Position numbers and translations under genes: made by a program
In this document: positions 24,244 to 33,253 of the stretch, in pieces
How positions within the stretch are numbered: the stretch's first letter is position 1
How the letters are laid out: each line of letters opens with the position of its first letter
Assembly (NCBI GenBank): GCA_016937575.1
Contig: JAFHKN010000002.1
Location: forward strand, 1,922,001 to 1,986,000
Direction of reading: 5' to 3'
DNA: 64,000 nt
Origin: Roseomonas aeriglobus
GTDB lineage: Bacteria > Pseudomonadota > Alphaproteobacteria > Sphingomonadales > Sphingomonadaceae
The notes under the pieces: model-generated
What the model saw: only the letters and a program-made list of their open reading frames with translations
What the model was told of the DNA's origin: nothing
The model's database searches: none

Positions 24244-25608
24244 ATGGCCGACGCCGCACCCCACCCCTTCACCATCCATAACTTCCGCGCCTATTGGCTG
24301 GCGCGATTCGCGACTACGCTCGCGCAGACGGCGATGGTGATCGTCATCGGTTGGCAGGTGTACGATATCGCCCGCCGGACGATGTCGGTGAAGGAGGCAG
24401 CATTTCAGCTGGGCCTGATCGGCGTCGCGCAATTCCTGCCCCTGCTGTTCCTCTCGCTCTTCGCCGGCTGGGTCGCCGACCGAATCGACCGGCGCTGGAT
24501 CGCGCGCGGCGCGGTGTCGCTGGAGGCATTCTGCGCGCTGTCGCTCTGCTGGCTGACGTGGCACGGGCAGATTTCCCTGCCGTACCTGTTCGGCATCGCA
24601 TCGCTGCTGGGCGTCGCTCGCGCCTTTGCCGGCCCGGCCCTGTCCGCGCTGTCGCCGAATCTGGTGCCCAAGGCCGTGCTGCCGACCGCGATCGCGCTCA
24701 GTTCGATCGCGTGGCAAAGTGCCTCGATCCTGGGGCCGGCGATGGGGGGCTATCTCTACGCCGCCAAGCCCTGGCTGACCTATGCCGTGTCGGGCGGGCT
24801 GTTCTCCTTCGCGCTGCTGATGCTGCTCCTGATCGGCGTCGTGCCGCGGTCCAGCGTCAAGTTCGCCGGCAATCCCTGGGTGCAGATGATCGACGGGCTG
24901 CATTATGTTCGCCGCAACCGGCTCGTCCTCGGCGCGATCAGCCTCGACCTGTTCGCGGTGCTGCTTGGCGGGGCGACCGCAATGCTGCCGGTCTATGCGC
25001 GCGATATCCTGCAGGTCGGGGCCGAAGGGCTCGGCCATCTGCGCGCCGCGCCGTCGATCGGGGCAGTGACGGTCGCGCTTTGGTTCGGCGTCCGACCGCT
25101 CAAGACCGGGGTCGGCGTGAAGATGCTGTCGGCGGTCGCGCTGTTCGGACTGGCGACGGTGTTCTTCGGCCTGTCCGCGCCGATGTTCGTGCCGATCTTT
25201 GGCCCGGCCGCGATCGGCAGCGATTTCGCACCCGCAGTTCTGTTCGCGCTCGTTTGCCTGTTCATCGTCGGGGCAGCCGACATGGTCTCGGTATATGTCC
25301 GCCAGTCGCTGATCCAGCTCTACACCCCCGACGAGATGCGCGGGCGCGTCGGTGCCGTCTCGACCTTGTTCATTTCGGGTTCGAACGAACTCGGTGAGGC
25401 CGAATCGGGCTTCCTCGCCGCGCTCGTCGGGCCGATCGTCGCGGTCGTCGGCGGCGGGATCGGGGCGATCATCGTGACCGGCCTGTGGGCGCGCTGGTTC
25501 CCCGAATTGCGCAACGCCCGCACATTCGATCCCCCGCCCGAGCCCTTGATCATCGAGCCCGACGTGCCAAATCCCCAGCCACTTCCTGCGAAAGGACAGA
25601 TGTCATGA
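24244..25608 (+). CDS. MFS transporter
   Basis: A 454-aa major facilitator with about twelve spans. The A-type loop '[15 protein letters not shown]' (about residues 78-92) between spans 2 and 3 is typical of MFS exporters of the MFS_3 (enterobactin exporter-like) group. The stop overlaps the cysK start by 4 nt (ATGA), so the two may be coexpressed; whether it exports a cysteine-related metabolite is speculation. Confidence 0.85.
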   Translation: MADAAPHPFTIHNFRAYWLARFATTLAQTAMVIVIGWQVYDIARRTMSVKEAAFQLGLIGVAQFLPLLFLSLFAGWVADRIDRRWIARGAVSLEAFCALSLCWLTWHGQISLPYLFGIASLLGVARAFAGPALSALSPNLVPKAVLPTAIALSSIAWQSASILGPAMGGYLYAAKPWLTYAVSGGLFSFALLMLLLIGVVPRSSVKFAGNPWVQMIDGLHYVRRNRLVLGAISLDLFAVLLGGATAMLPVYARDILQVGAEGLGHLRAAPSIGAVTVALWFGVRPLKTGVGVKMLSAVALFGLATVFFGLSAPMFVPIFGPAAIGSDFAPAVLFALVCLFIVGAADMVSVYVRQSLIQLYTPDEMRGRVGAVSTLFISGSNELGEAESGFLAALVGPIVAVVGGGIGAIIVTGLWARWFPELRNARTFDPPPEPLIIEPDVPNPQPLPAKGQMS

Positions 25609-26525
25609 AGGCCAATTCCGTTCTCGAGACGATCGGCAACACGCCGCACATCCGCCTCTCTCGTCTGTTTCCCGACAGCGACGTCTGGGTGAAATCCGAA
25701 CGGTCGAACCCCGGCGGGTCGGTGAAGGACCGCATCGCGCTGGCGATGGTCGAAGCCGCCGAGGCATCGGGCCAGCTTCAGCCCGGCGGGACGATCGTCG
25801 AGCCGACCAGCGGCAACACCGGCGTCGGCCTGGCGATGGTCGCCGCGGTCAAGGGGTACAAGCTGATCCTGGTGATGCCGGAGAGCATGTCGCTCGAACG
25901 CCGCCGGCTGATGCTCGCGTACGGTGCGACCTTCGACCTGACCCCGCGCGAAAAGGGCATGAAGGGCGCGATCGAGCGCGCGCTCGAAATCGTCGATGCG
26001 ACCCCCGGCGCCTGGATGCCGCAACAGTTCGAGAACCCGGCGAACATCGACGTTCACGTCCGCACGACCTCCCAGGAAATCCTGAACGACTTCCGGGATT
26101 CGCCGATCGACGTCATCATCACGGGCGTCGGCACCGGGGGCCACATCACCGGCGTCGCCGAGACGCTGAAGAAGGAATGGCCGAACCTGAAGGTTTTTGC
26201 GGTCGAACCGGCGCTGTCGCCGGTCATTTCGGGCGGGCAACCGGGCCCGCACCCGATCCAGGGCATCGGCGCTGGCTTCGTGCCGGCGAACCTGCACGCC
26301 CAGGCGATCGACGGCGTGATCCAGGTCGATGCCAATGTCGCCAAGGACATGGCGCGACGGTCCGCCAAGGAGGAAGGATTGCTGGTCGGCATCTCGTCCG
26401 GTGCGACGCTCGCTGCGATCCTGCAGAAGCTGCCCGACCTGCCCGACGGGGTGCGCGTACTGGGCTTCAACTACGACACCGGCGAACGCTATCTGTCGGT
26501 CCCGGACTTCCTGCCCGAGGCTTGA
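25605..26525 (+). CDS. cysK: Cysteine synthase A (O-acetylserine sulfhydrylase)
   Basis: A 306-aa PLP enzyme of the fold II group that makes cysteine from O-acetylserine and sulfide. The cofactor lysine is Lys41 in N-P-G-G-S-V-K-D-R. '[12 protein letters not shown]' binds the substrate carboxylate, '[11 protein letters not shown]' holds the cofactor phosphate, and '[10 protein letters not shown]' completes the site. AAAGGACA precedes the start. It overlaps the MFS gene by 4 nt. Confidence 0.95.
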   Translation: MKANSVLETIGNTPHIRLSRLFPDSDVWVKSERSNPGGSVKDRIALAMVEAAEASGQLQPGGTIVEPTSGNTGVGLAMVAAVKGYKLILVMPESMSLERRRLMLAYGATFDLTPREKGMKGAIERALEIVDATPGAWMPQQFENPANIDVHVRTTSQEILNDFRDSPIDVIITGVGTGGHITGVAETLKKEWPNLKVFAVEPALSPVISGGQPGPHPIQGIGAGFVPANLHAQAIDGVIQVDANVAKDMARRSAKEEGLLVGISSGATLAAILQKLPDLPDGVRVLGFNYDTGERYLSVPDFLPEA

Positions 26526-26534
26526 TTGGAACCG

Positions 26535-26624
26535 ACGATCGCGGCATCACCGCCGCGATCGTTCAGGGTCTGGACGCACTCAGGGCAGGATCGTGACGGA
26601 GCCGTCCTGAGTGCGTTCAGACCC
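26535..26624 (+). promoter_or_regulatory. Two consecutive strong hairpins after cysK
   Basis: Hairpin 1 is ACGATCGCGG (26535-26544) with CCGCGATCGT (26553-26562). Hairpin 2 is a 19-bp stem with one mismatch between 26566-26584 (GGGTCTGGACGCACTCAGG) and 26606-26624, with a 21-nt loop. There is no T-run. They end 15 nt before the next start codon's ribosome binding site (GGGGGGACGA), so they may be an mRNA-processing or read-through control element. Confidence 0.6.
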
Positions 26625-26639
26625 TATCCGGGGGGACGA

Positions 26640-26936
26640 ATGCGCAATGCCCTGATCTGTGCCGGCACGATGCTGGCGCTGCTGCTGCTGTGGCCCGTCG
26701 TCTTCGGCGGCGGCGCAGCGTCGAGTGCGTCGGCGAGCACGGTCACGATCCCTATTCCACCGCGGGCCTATCCGTCGTCGCTGGCGGCTCTGCCGAAGAT
26801 CGCACAGGCGACGGAAAGCTGTGCGGCAACGCGCGCGCGGGCGACGAAGGCCTGCACGCCGGGCGATGTCGCATGCGGTCATGCCGTCGCCGATGCATTC
26901 GACGTGTGCGAGGCCAAGGGCATGTGGCCGTCGTAA
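26640..26936 (+). CDS. Small exported cysteine-containing protein
   Basis: A 98-aa protein with a strong signal peptide or anchor (residues 1-30, including M-L-A-L-L-L-L-W-P-V-V-F). The rest holds four cysteines (C-A-A-T, C-T-P-G-D-V-A-C, C-E-A-K) that could form two disulfides in the periplasm. GGGGGGACGA immediately precedes the ATG. The family is unknown to me. Confidence 0.65.
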   Translation: MRNALICAGTMLALLLLWPVVFGGGAASSASASTVTIPIPPRAYPSSLAALPKIAQATESCAATRARATKACTPGDVACGHAVADAFDVCEAKGMWPS

Positions 26937-26948
26937 AATCTTTTAACC

Positions 26949-27035
26949 GTCATCCCCGCGAAGGCGGGGATCAATAGTCGCTGAAGGACGTGAGACTCAC
27001 GACGTTCAGCGACTATGTATTCCCGCCTGCGCGAG
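26949..27035. repeat. Palindromic repeat, family B, long form
   Basis: This starts with GTCATCCCCGCGAAGGCGGG and contains a perfect inner palindrome, ATAGTCGCTGAA ... TTCAGCGACTAT, around GTGAGACTCAC. The same layout recurs at 35464-35556. It sits between the small exported protein and the SleB gene. Confidence 0.85.
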
Positions 27036-27139
27036 ATTGAAGGTGGAAAGGGTGCAACTCGCCCCCCCCCCAAATTTCGCATCCCGGCCGAACCGCGCTA
27101 TAGGCGCCGGCCAAACAGCCGGACGCCCCACGCCCCCGC

Positions 27140-28546
27140 ATGACCCCCGACATTGCCCATCCCCCCGTTCCGCGCTGGATCGCGGCCGTCCTCGCGCTGC
27201 TGGCGATCGTCGCCATCGCCGCGCCGCTGGCGATCGTCCGCACGGCGCCCAGGCTGCCGCCTGCGGTGAAGGCCATCGCCAAGCGCCCGCACCGCGTCGT
27301 GCCGCAGACCGAGTTGCCGACCGTCGAGCCTGCCGCCTTCATCAACCTCGCGCCGCAGGATGCGCGGGCGTTCAACGCGACTGTTCCGTTCTCGACCGAT
27401 CCCAACCCGGCCGCGCGGCCGTTCCGCCTGACCGGCACTCCGGAAAGCCAGGCGCGCGCGATCGACTGCCTTGCCGCCGGCGTGATCTACGAGGCGGGCG
27501 ACGATGCGAGCGGGGAAAAGGCTGTGGCACAGGTCGTGCTGAACCGCGTCCGCCACCCCGCCTTCCCCAAGACCGTCTGCGGTGTCGTCTTCCAGGGCTC
27601 GGAACGGCGCACCGGGTGCCAGTTCACCTTCACCTGCGATGGCGCGATGCTGCGCGCGGTCTATCCGGCCGCCTGGGAGCGCGCGCGCGCCGTCGCGCGA
27701 ATGGCGCTGAACGGAACGGTCGATGCCCGCGTCGGGCATGCGACGCATTACCATACCGACTGGGTGGTGCCGTACTGGAGCAGCAGCCTCGACAAGATCG
27801 TCGCGGTCGACACGCATCTCTTCTTTCGCTGGAGCGGCTGGTGGGGCACGCCGCCGGCCTTCCGCGGCACCTACACCGGCGTCGAACCCGTCATTCCCCA
27901 ACTCGCCCGCCTGTCGGAAGCGCATCGCACCGCTGCCGAAGCCGCCGGACTGGCGACCGCGCAGCTGGACGCAACGGTGCTCGGCGAGACCGCGACGCCC
28001 ACCGGCCTCGAGCAGGACACCAACACCTTCCTCGTGACGCTCGATCCCAAGCTGGCGCCCGAGCAGTTTCCGATGCTCGCGCAGCGCGCATGCGGCGATC
28101 GGCCATACTGCAAGTTCATGGCCTGGAGCGCCAAGGCGAACACGCCGGCCGCGCTGCCGATCTCGCCGGTCCAGCAACGCGCGATGTCGTTCAGCTATCT
28201 TCGCGATCGGGCGTTCGGCTTCGAAAAGTCGCTGTGGAATTGCGGCGAGTACAAGCGCGCGACGCCGAACGAATGCATGAAGGCCCAGGTGTCGATCACC
28301 ATGGCCCCGCCACCGCCGACCAACTTCACCTATGACGCGACACCGGGCAGCGCACTGCGGGCGATTGCAGGGGCGCCCCCGGGCGCGACGGTGGTGAAGC
28401 CGAGCGGGCCGGACCCGCTGACCGGCGTCCGCCGCAAGAGTGAGACCGCCCCGGTGCCGATGTCGGGATCGGCACCGGCTACGCCAACCGCGCCGCCCCC
28501 GGTGCGGGCGACGGTGCCGAAGGCGGAAGGGGCGAAGGAGCCCTGA
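27140..28546 (+). CDS. SleB-type cell wall hydrolase
   Basis: A 468-aa protein with one N-terminal membrane span (about residues 12-35) and a hydrolase_2 (SleB) domain at about 105-215. The catalytic Glu lies in 'VIYEAGDDASGEKAVAQVV' and is followed by 'LNRVRHPAFP'. 'CQFTFTCDG' and 'HYHTDWV' are further family landmarks. It should cut the glycan of peptidoglycan, perhaps during remodelling. The C-terminal third is proline- and alanine-rich (residues 395-468) and may be unstructured. Confidence 0.9.
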   Translation: MTPDIAHPPVPRWIAAVLALLAIVAIAAPLAIVRTAPRLPPAVKAIAKRPHRVVPQTELPTVEPAAFINLAPQDARAFNATVPFSTDPNPAARPFRLTGTPESQARAIDCLAAGVIYEAGDDASGEKAVAQVVLNRVRHPAFPKTVCGVVFQGSERRTGCQFTFTCDGAMLRAVYPAAWERARAVARMALNGTVDARVGHATHYHTDWVVPYWSSSLDKIVAVDTHLFFRWSGWWGTPPAFRGTYTGVEPVIPQLARLSEAHRTAAEAAGLATAQLDATVLGETATPTGLEQDTNTFLVTLDPKLAPEQFPMLAQRACGDRPYCKFMAWSAKANTPAALPISPVQQRAMSFSYLRDRAFGFEKSLWNCGEYKRATPNECMKAQVSITMAPPPPTNFTYDATPGSALRAIAGAPPGATVVKPSGPDPLTGVRRKSETAPVPMSGSAPATPTAPPPVRATVPKAEGAKEP

Positions 28547-28563
28547 GCACCATTCCCTTCATC

Positions 28564-28589
28564 GTCATCCCCGCGAAGGCCAGGATGAC
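28564..28589. repeat. Short palindromic repeat, family B
   Basis: GTCATCCCCGCGAAGGCCAG, ending in GGATGAC, is a decayed copy of the family B palindrome in the convergent gap between the SleB and acyl-CoA dehydrogenase genes. Confidence 0.7.
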
Positions 28590-28628
28590 GATCATGAGGG
28601 GGCAGCTTTTCGCCGCCCCCCCTTCCCA

Positions 28629-30428
28629 TCACGCTGCGAACATCTCCGCATCCAGCGCCATCACTGCGTCCGCGCCGCCTTCGATCTTGCGACGCAATGC
28701 GCCGGCGTCCGGCAGGATGCGTTCGCCGTAGAAGCGGGCGGTTACCAGCTTGGCTTCCAGGAACTTCGCATCGCCCTCGCCCGCGGCCAGCATACGCGAC
28801 GCGGCGTCGGCCATGCGCAGCCACATCAGGCCGACCGACACCAAGCCCATCAGCGTCATATAGCTGTAGGCGCCCGCGCCGACCGCGTTCGGGTTCTGCA
28901 TGCCGTTTGCCATGAACCACATCGTCGCGGCCTGCAGCTCGCCCAACGCCTTTTCCAGACGACCGGCGAAGTCCGCAGTCTTCTCGTTCGACTTGGCGGC
29001 GGCGCATTCCTCGGCCACCAGCTTGAAGAACGCCTGCACCGCACGGCCGCCATTCTGCGCCAGCTTGCGGCCGACTAGGTCCATCGCCTGCACGCCATTG
29101 GTGCCTTCGTAGATCTGGGCGATGCGGGCGTCGCGGACATACTGCTCCATGCCCCATTCGACGATGTAGCCGTGGCCGCCATAGACCTGCTGCGCGTTGG
29201 TCGCGATTTCGTAGCCCCAGTCGGTGCCGACACCCTTGATGACCGGGGTCAGCAGACCGATCAGGTCGGCGGCCATCTGACGCTCGGCGTCGTCCTCGGC
29301 TTTGTGCTCCAGGTCGACCTGAAGGCCGCCCCACAGGCATAGCGCGCGCAGCCCCTCGATCTTGGCCTTTGCATCCATCAGGTTGCGGCGGACGTCGGGG
29401 TGGACGAACAGCGTGTCGGCCTTCTCGCCCGGCTCTGCGGGCCCGGTCAGCGCGCGGCCCTGGCGGCGATCCTTGGCGTATTGCACCGCGTTCTGGAACG
29501 CGACTTCGGCAAGGCCCAGTCCCTGCAGGCCGACGCCTAGACGCGCCGCGTTCATCATGATGAACATGGCGGCGAGACCCTTCATCTCCTCGCCGACCAG
29601 CCAGCCCTTCGCGCCGTCATAGTTCATGACGCAGGTCGCGTTGCCGTGGATGCCCATCTTGTGCTCGATCGACCCGCACGAGACGGCGTTGCGCTCGCCG
29701 AGTGACCCGTCGTCGTTGACCAGCACCTTGGGCACGACGAAGAGCGAAATGCCCTTCGAGCTGTCCGGCGCGCCCGGCGTCTTGGCCAGCACCAGATGGA
29801 TGATGTTGTCGGTCAGGTCATGCTCGCCGGCCGAGATGAAGATCTTGGTGCCGGTAATGCTGTAGCTGCCGTCAGCCTGCGGCTCGGCCTTGGTCTTGAT
29901 GAGGCCGAGGTCGGTCCCGCACTGCGGCTCGGTAAGGTTCATCGTCCCGCCCCATTCGCCCGAGACCATCTTGGGGAGATACTTTTCCTGCTGCTCGGGC
30001 GAGCCCTTGGCCACCAGCGCGGCGATCGCGCCATGGGCCAGGCCAGGATACATGGCGAAGGCCATGTTGGCGGAGATCATATATTCCTGGAAGGCGGTCG
30101 ATACCACGTGCGGCATCCCCTGCCCGCCGAAGGCCTCCGGCGCCGCGAGCGTGCCCCAACCGCTCTCGACGAACTGCGCATAGGCCTGCTTGAAGCCCTC
30201 CGGCGTTGTCACCGACCCATCGGAATGCCGCGTGCAGCCCTGCTGGTCGCCCGACAGGTTCAGCGGGAACAGCACTTCGGCCACGAAGCGCCCGCCCTCT
30301 TCCAGAACCGCCTCGACCGTATCCGGCGTGGCGGCCGAAAAGCCGGCGGAATTGGTGTAGCGGTCGAGGCCGATGACGGCGTCGAGCACGAATCGGGTGT
30401 CGCGGACGGGGGGCGTATACTGGGGCAT
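28629..30428 (-). CDS. Acyl-CoA dehydrogenase, DmdC-like
   Basis: A 599-aa flavoenzyme, about 200 residues longer than classic acyl-CoA dehydrogenases, as in the DmdC (3-methylmercaptopropionyl-CoA dehydrogenase) group. 'NLTEPQCGTDLGLIKTKAE' is the FAD/acyl-binding signature, and the catalytic base is the Glu in 'IYEGTNGVQAMDL'. The C-terminal extra domain follows. It introduces a 2,3 double bond into an acyl-CoA in the cytoplasm; the real substrate is unknown. GAGAGGA lies 7 nt before the ATG. The MerR gene ends 28 nt upstream on the same strand and probably controls it. Confidence 0.9.
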   Translation of the reverse strand: MPQYTPPVRDTRFVLDAVIGLDRYTNSAGFSAATPDTVEAVLEEGGRFVAEVLFPLNLSGDQQGCTRHSDGSVTTPEGFKQAYAQFVESGWGTLAAPEAFGGQGMPHVVSTAFQEYMISANMAFAMYPGLAHGAIAALVAKGSPEQQEKYLPKMVSGEWGGTMNLTEPQCGTDLGLIKTKAEPQADGSYSITGTKIFISAGEHDLTDNIIHLVLAKTPGAPDSSKGISLFVVPKVLVNDDGSLGERNAVSCGSIEHKMGIHGNATCVMNYDGAKGWLVGEEMKGLAAMFIMMNAARLGVGLQGLGLAEVAFQNAVQYAKDRRQGRALTGPAEPGEKADTLFVHPDVRRNLMDAKAKIEGLRALCLWGGLQVDLEHKAEDDAERQMAADLIGLLTPVIKGVGTDWGYEIATNAQQVYGGHGYIVEWGMEQYVRDARIAQIYEGTNGVQAMDLVGRKLAQNGGRAVQAFFKLVAEECAAAKSNEKTADFAGRLEKALGELQAATMWFMANGMQNPNAVGAGAYSYMTLMGLVSVGLMWLRMADAASRMLAAGEGDAKFLEAKLVTARFYGERILPDAGALRRKIEGGADAVMALDAEMFAA

Positions 30429-30455
30429 GAGCGTCCTCTCTACTCTGTGAGCTTG

Positions 30456-30887
30456 TCAGTCTTTTGGCTTGGAGACGGTTGTTTCGACCTGGTCGATGAA
30501 GTCCTGCAACTCGGCGATCGCGGCATCGATGTCGTGCTTCTGCCGCTCCAACACCGCGATACGGTCGCGACAGCGCTCCAGCGTCACCTGGCGCTGCACC
30601 TGGCGGCCGTCACCGATGTCGTAGAGGTCGATCATCTCGCGGATTTCGGCGAGCGAAAAACCGACGCGCTTGCCGCGCAGGATCCAGGCGAGCCGTGCGC
30701 GGTCGCGCTGCGAATAGATGCGCTGGAGGCCGCGGCGCTCGGGCGCGATCAGCCCTTCGTCCTCATAGAAACGCAGCGCGCGCGCAGTCACATCGAATTC
30801 GTCCGACAGGTCGGAAATGGTGAAATGCTGCCGGTCCCGCCTCTCCGGGACGGCCGCAACCGCGATGGCAGGGGCGTCACTCGACAT
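30456..30887 (-). CDS. MerR family transcriptional regulator
   Basis: A 143-aa MerR-type regulator. The winged-helix 'FTISDLSDEFDVTARALRFYEDEGLI' (in pieces, about residues 20-45) is followed by 'IYSQRDRARLAWILRGKRVGFSLAEIREMI', then a dimerising coiled coil. There is no C-terminal cysteine cluster, so it is not a metal sensor. It fits the LiuR-type regulators that control acyl-CoA dehydrogenase genes, consistent with its place just upstream of one. An upstream TTG would add three residues. Confidence 0.9.
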   Translation of the reverse strand: MSSDAPAIAVAAVPERRDRQHFTISDLSDEFDVTARALRFYEDEGLIAPERRGLQRIYSQRDRARLAWILRGKRVGFSLAEIREMIDLYDIGDGRQVQRQVTLERCRDRIAVLERQKHDIDAAIAELQDFIDQVETTVSKPKD

Positions 30888-30919
30888 GCCTGCCAAAATA
30901 GCTTCCCTTTACGTGAACG

Positions 30920-31423
30920 TCAACCACCCTCGCAGGGCGTGCTGCCGTTCGCGCCGCGCATTGTTGCAGCCTCTGCAACCGACTCGCTCAGACGTTCGGC
31001 GTCGAGCGCTTCCATCGTGGCCCTATTCACGCAGGCACGCGCACAGCCGGCCGGCAGCCGTGCAGGAAAGCTTATGCGATCGCCATCGAACCGCGCATCG
31101 AACCGGCAGTCGTCACCCAGTCGGATGCGCAGCATCGCGCCGGAGCGCGTCACGTCCCCGGCCGCACTACAGCCCTGCCCGTCACCATAATCGACCGTCG
31201 CGCCAATGCGGTAGCGGCCATCGCGGCGAACGATGCACACGCGGTCGGTGTCGCGCGCATACAGCCCGACGATATCGCGGTCCGCCGGATCGCGGACGAG
31301 GCCCCGCAGGATCGCCGCGGTCTCCAGATCGGGCGCCGCCGTAGCGCGGACGCGGGGTTCGCTTCGCGGGCAACTCGCCAAGGCCGCGAGCATCGCGACT
31401 CCGACGCCCAGTCGGAGGATCAT
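30920..31423 (-). CDS. Hypothetical lipoprotein
   Basis: A 167-aa protein whose start overlaps the hisI stop by 4 nt (ATGA). The N-terminus is a lipoprotein signal ending L-A-S-C with Cys18. The rest has several cysteines (V-C-I-V, G-C-S-A, D-C-R-F, G-C-A-R-A-C, P-C-E-G) and strand-rich segments. I do not recognise a family. It is probably envelope-located; the link with hisI may only be transcriptional. Confidence 0.7.
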   Translation of the reverse strand: MILRLGVGVAMLAALASCPRSEPRVRATAAPDLETAAILRGLVRDPADRDIVGLYARDTDRVCIVRRDGRYRIGATVDYGDGQGCSAAGDVTRSGAMLRIRLGDDCRFDARFDGDRISFPARLPAGCARACVNRATMEALDAERLSESVAEAATMRGANGSTPCEGG

Positions 31424-31782
31424 TCGTCGGCGACCAATCGTCCGCCTTCGATCCGGCGGTAGAAACAGCTGCGCGCGCCGGTGTGGCAGGCAGGGCCCGC
31501 AGGGTCGACGCGCAGCCAGACGGCATCCTGGTCGCAATCGATACGCAGCTCGACGACGCGAAGGACGTGACCGGAGGTTTCGCCCTTTCTCCACAGTTTT
31601 CCGCGCGAACGCGACCAGAAGGTCGCCTCCCCACTCTCCAGCGTTGCGACCAGCGCTTCGGCGTTCATGTGCGCCAGCATCAGCACCTCGCCCGTCGCGG
31701 CGTCGGTTGCGACCGCGGTGATCAGACCGGCGGCGTCATATTTGGGGTTGAGGTCGGGGCCGGCTTCACGCGGATCGGTCAT
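31420..31782 (-). CDS. hisI: Phosphoribosyl-AMP cyclohydrolase
   Basis: A 120-aa zinc enzyme, the third step of histidine synthesis, without the fused HisE domain found in enterics. The core '[19 protein letters not shown]', the Mg-binding '[12 protein letters not shown]', and the zinc cysteines in '[13 protein letters not shown]' are all present. The start at 31782 is the first before '[10 protein letters not shown]'; longer frames run through the glycosyltransferase gene. Confidence 0.95.
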   Translation of the reverse strand: MTDPREAGPDLNPKYDAAGLITAVATDAATGEVLMLAHMNAEALVATLESGEATFWSRSRGKLWRKGETSGHVLRVVELRIDCDQDAVWLRVDPAGPACHTGARSCFYRRIEGGRLVADE

Positions 31783-31817
31783 GCGCCCTTCTACGGCGGG
31801 CAACCACCCGCACGCAA

Positions 31818-32819
31818 TCAGGCCGCGCGTTTCCCCAGCATCGGAGCGATCAGTGCGAGATTGTGGCGGGCGAGATGGCTCCCGCGCCCGGCCACGCTGC
31901 CCTCCAGCAGCGGCTGGTCGCCGATGGCCAGGCACCGTTCCCACGCGCCTTGCGCCAGCGGCAGCCACTCGGCCACCGCCTGTGCCGGGTCGGCGATCGC
32001 CCGGTCGAGCATCAGATTGCCAAGGACGAAGAAGAAATCGGGAGAATGGTGCCAATGGGTGAATTCACCGTCGGCGAGCGCCATGGCGTCGTCGAGACGC
32101 CCCGCGGCCGCCAGGCTGGAGATCGCCCCCAGCACCAACGCGTGCCGCCAGTTGGCCGTGGGGGGAGTCGTTACGAGGGCGCGCGCATACCAGTCGTTTG
32201 CGCCCGCATACTCGCCTGCCACCTCCGCATCGCGGCCGAGCTGAAACAGAAGATAGCCGTCATCGGGCCGCTCGGCGAGCGACGTGAGCAGCAACGGGCG
32301 GTTACGTTCGCTCTTTTCCGCCAATCGCTCCGCCAGATACCCGTCATGATCGACGACGATCGGACTGCGCACGCGGGGCAGGCCCGACTCGATCTGCTCA
32401 TGCACTCGGCCGGCAAATCGCGCGCCGCGCGGGACCAGACGGCTGATCCAGTTGCGGTGAACCGCCCCGTCGCGCCCGTGATTGTCCTGCGCAATGGCGC
32501 CGATCCGCGGGACGCCCTGACACCAGGTGCGCAGCTGCTCCCCGCCCGCCACGATCGCCTCATCGGCATCGATGACGAGCGTCCAGTCAGCGTCGGCAAG
32601 GTCGAGCGACCGGTTCCGGGCTGCGGCGAAGTCGTCGACCCATATAAAATGCGAAACCGCGGCACCGCACGCGCGTGCGATCGTGACCGTCTCATCGTTC
32701 GATCCGGTGTCGACGACGACGATCCGATCGACCCACGGGCTCACACTGTCGAGGCAGCGTTTCAGGCAGCGCGCCTCGTTTCGGACGATCAGGGCGGCGG
32801 CAAGGCTGGGAAGCGTCAT
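31818..32819 (-). CDS. Family 2 glycosyltransferase
   Basis: A 333-aa GT-A glycosyltransferase. '[16 protein letters not shown]' opens the donor-binding domain, '[11 protein letters not shown]' follows, and 'LVIDADEAI' contains the D-x-D metal site. The C-terminal part (about residues 190-310) is helical, like the tetratricopeptide tail of the SunS/beta-4-glucosyltransferase-type family. It may glycosylate a lipid or protein. The gene is the first of a minus-strand run that continues with hisI 35 nt downstream. Confidence 0.85.
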   Translation of the reverse strand: MTLPSLAAALIVRNEARCLKRCLDSVSPWVDRIVVVDTGSNDETVTIARACGAAVSHFIWVDDFAAARNRSLDLADADWTLVIDADEAIVAGGEQLRTWCQGVPRIGAIAQDNHGRDGAVHRNWISRLVPRGARFAGRVHEQIESGLPRVRSPIVVDHDGYLAERLAEKSERNRPLLLTSLAERPDDGYLLFQLGRDAEVAGEYAGANDWYARALVTTPPTANWRHALVLGAISSLAAAGRLDDAMALADGEFTHWHHSPDFFFVLGNLMLDRAIADPAQAVAEWLPLAQGAWERCLAIGDQPLLEGSVAGRGSHLARHNLALIAPMLGKRAA

Positions 32820-32874
32820 CCCACCAGACTGCCACGCCAGGTGTCACCGCCGCGTTAACCACGCGGTCGAGCGG

Positions 32875-33126
32875 TCACTTATGTCCGCGAATCGCCTTCA
32901 CCAATTCGTCCTTCGACATGTCCGACCGCCCTTCGATCCCGATCTCCTTCGCCTCGTCGTACAGCTCGTCCTTGGTGCGATCTTCCAGGCGGGTGCTGTT
33001 GTGATCGAGCGTCCCGCCCGCTTTCGCATTGGCGATCCGCGCGGCCTTCTCCTTCGACATGCCGTCGTCGCGCAGGTCTTCGTAGAGCTTGTCGTCCTTG
33101 ATCTGCGATCCGTGATCCTTGGCCAT
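32875..33126 (-). CDS. Small Rho-N/SAP-like protein
   Basis: An 83-aa charged protein. The C-terminal ~40 residues ('TKDELYDEAKEIGIEGRSDMSKDELVKAI') read like the Rho termination factor N-terminal or SAP helix-extended-loop-helix motif, seen at the end of several small bacterial proteins. The N-terminal half contains 'EDLRDDGMSKEKAARIANA'. It may bind nucleic acid. AAGGAGA lies 8 nt before the ATG. Confidence 0.8.
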   Translation of the reverse strand: MAKDHGSQIKDDKLYEDLRDDGMSKEKAARIANAKAGGTLDHNSTRLEDRTKDELYDEAKEIGIEGRSDMSKDELVKAIRGHK

Positions 33127-33253
33127 CAGTCGTCTCCTTCAGGCCCGCGAAACGCACGGGTGTCGGGCAAGGATGCGTGACAATGGGGCGACAAAGCGAA
33201 GACTCGGTCCTATATGCGCCCGCGGACGCTCAGCCGCTTTTGCGAAGGCCCCC

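Noticed and set aside
26640..26936. Extension of the small exported protein to a start at 26526
   Set aside because: The longer frame would read through the two hairpins after cysK and lose the signal peptide position.
26949..27035. CRISPR-like repeat
   Set aside because: Copies are dispersed over tens of kilobases, palindromic, and not spaced regularly; no cas gene is present.
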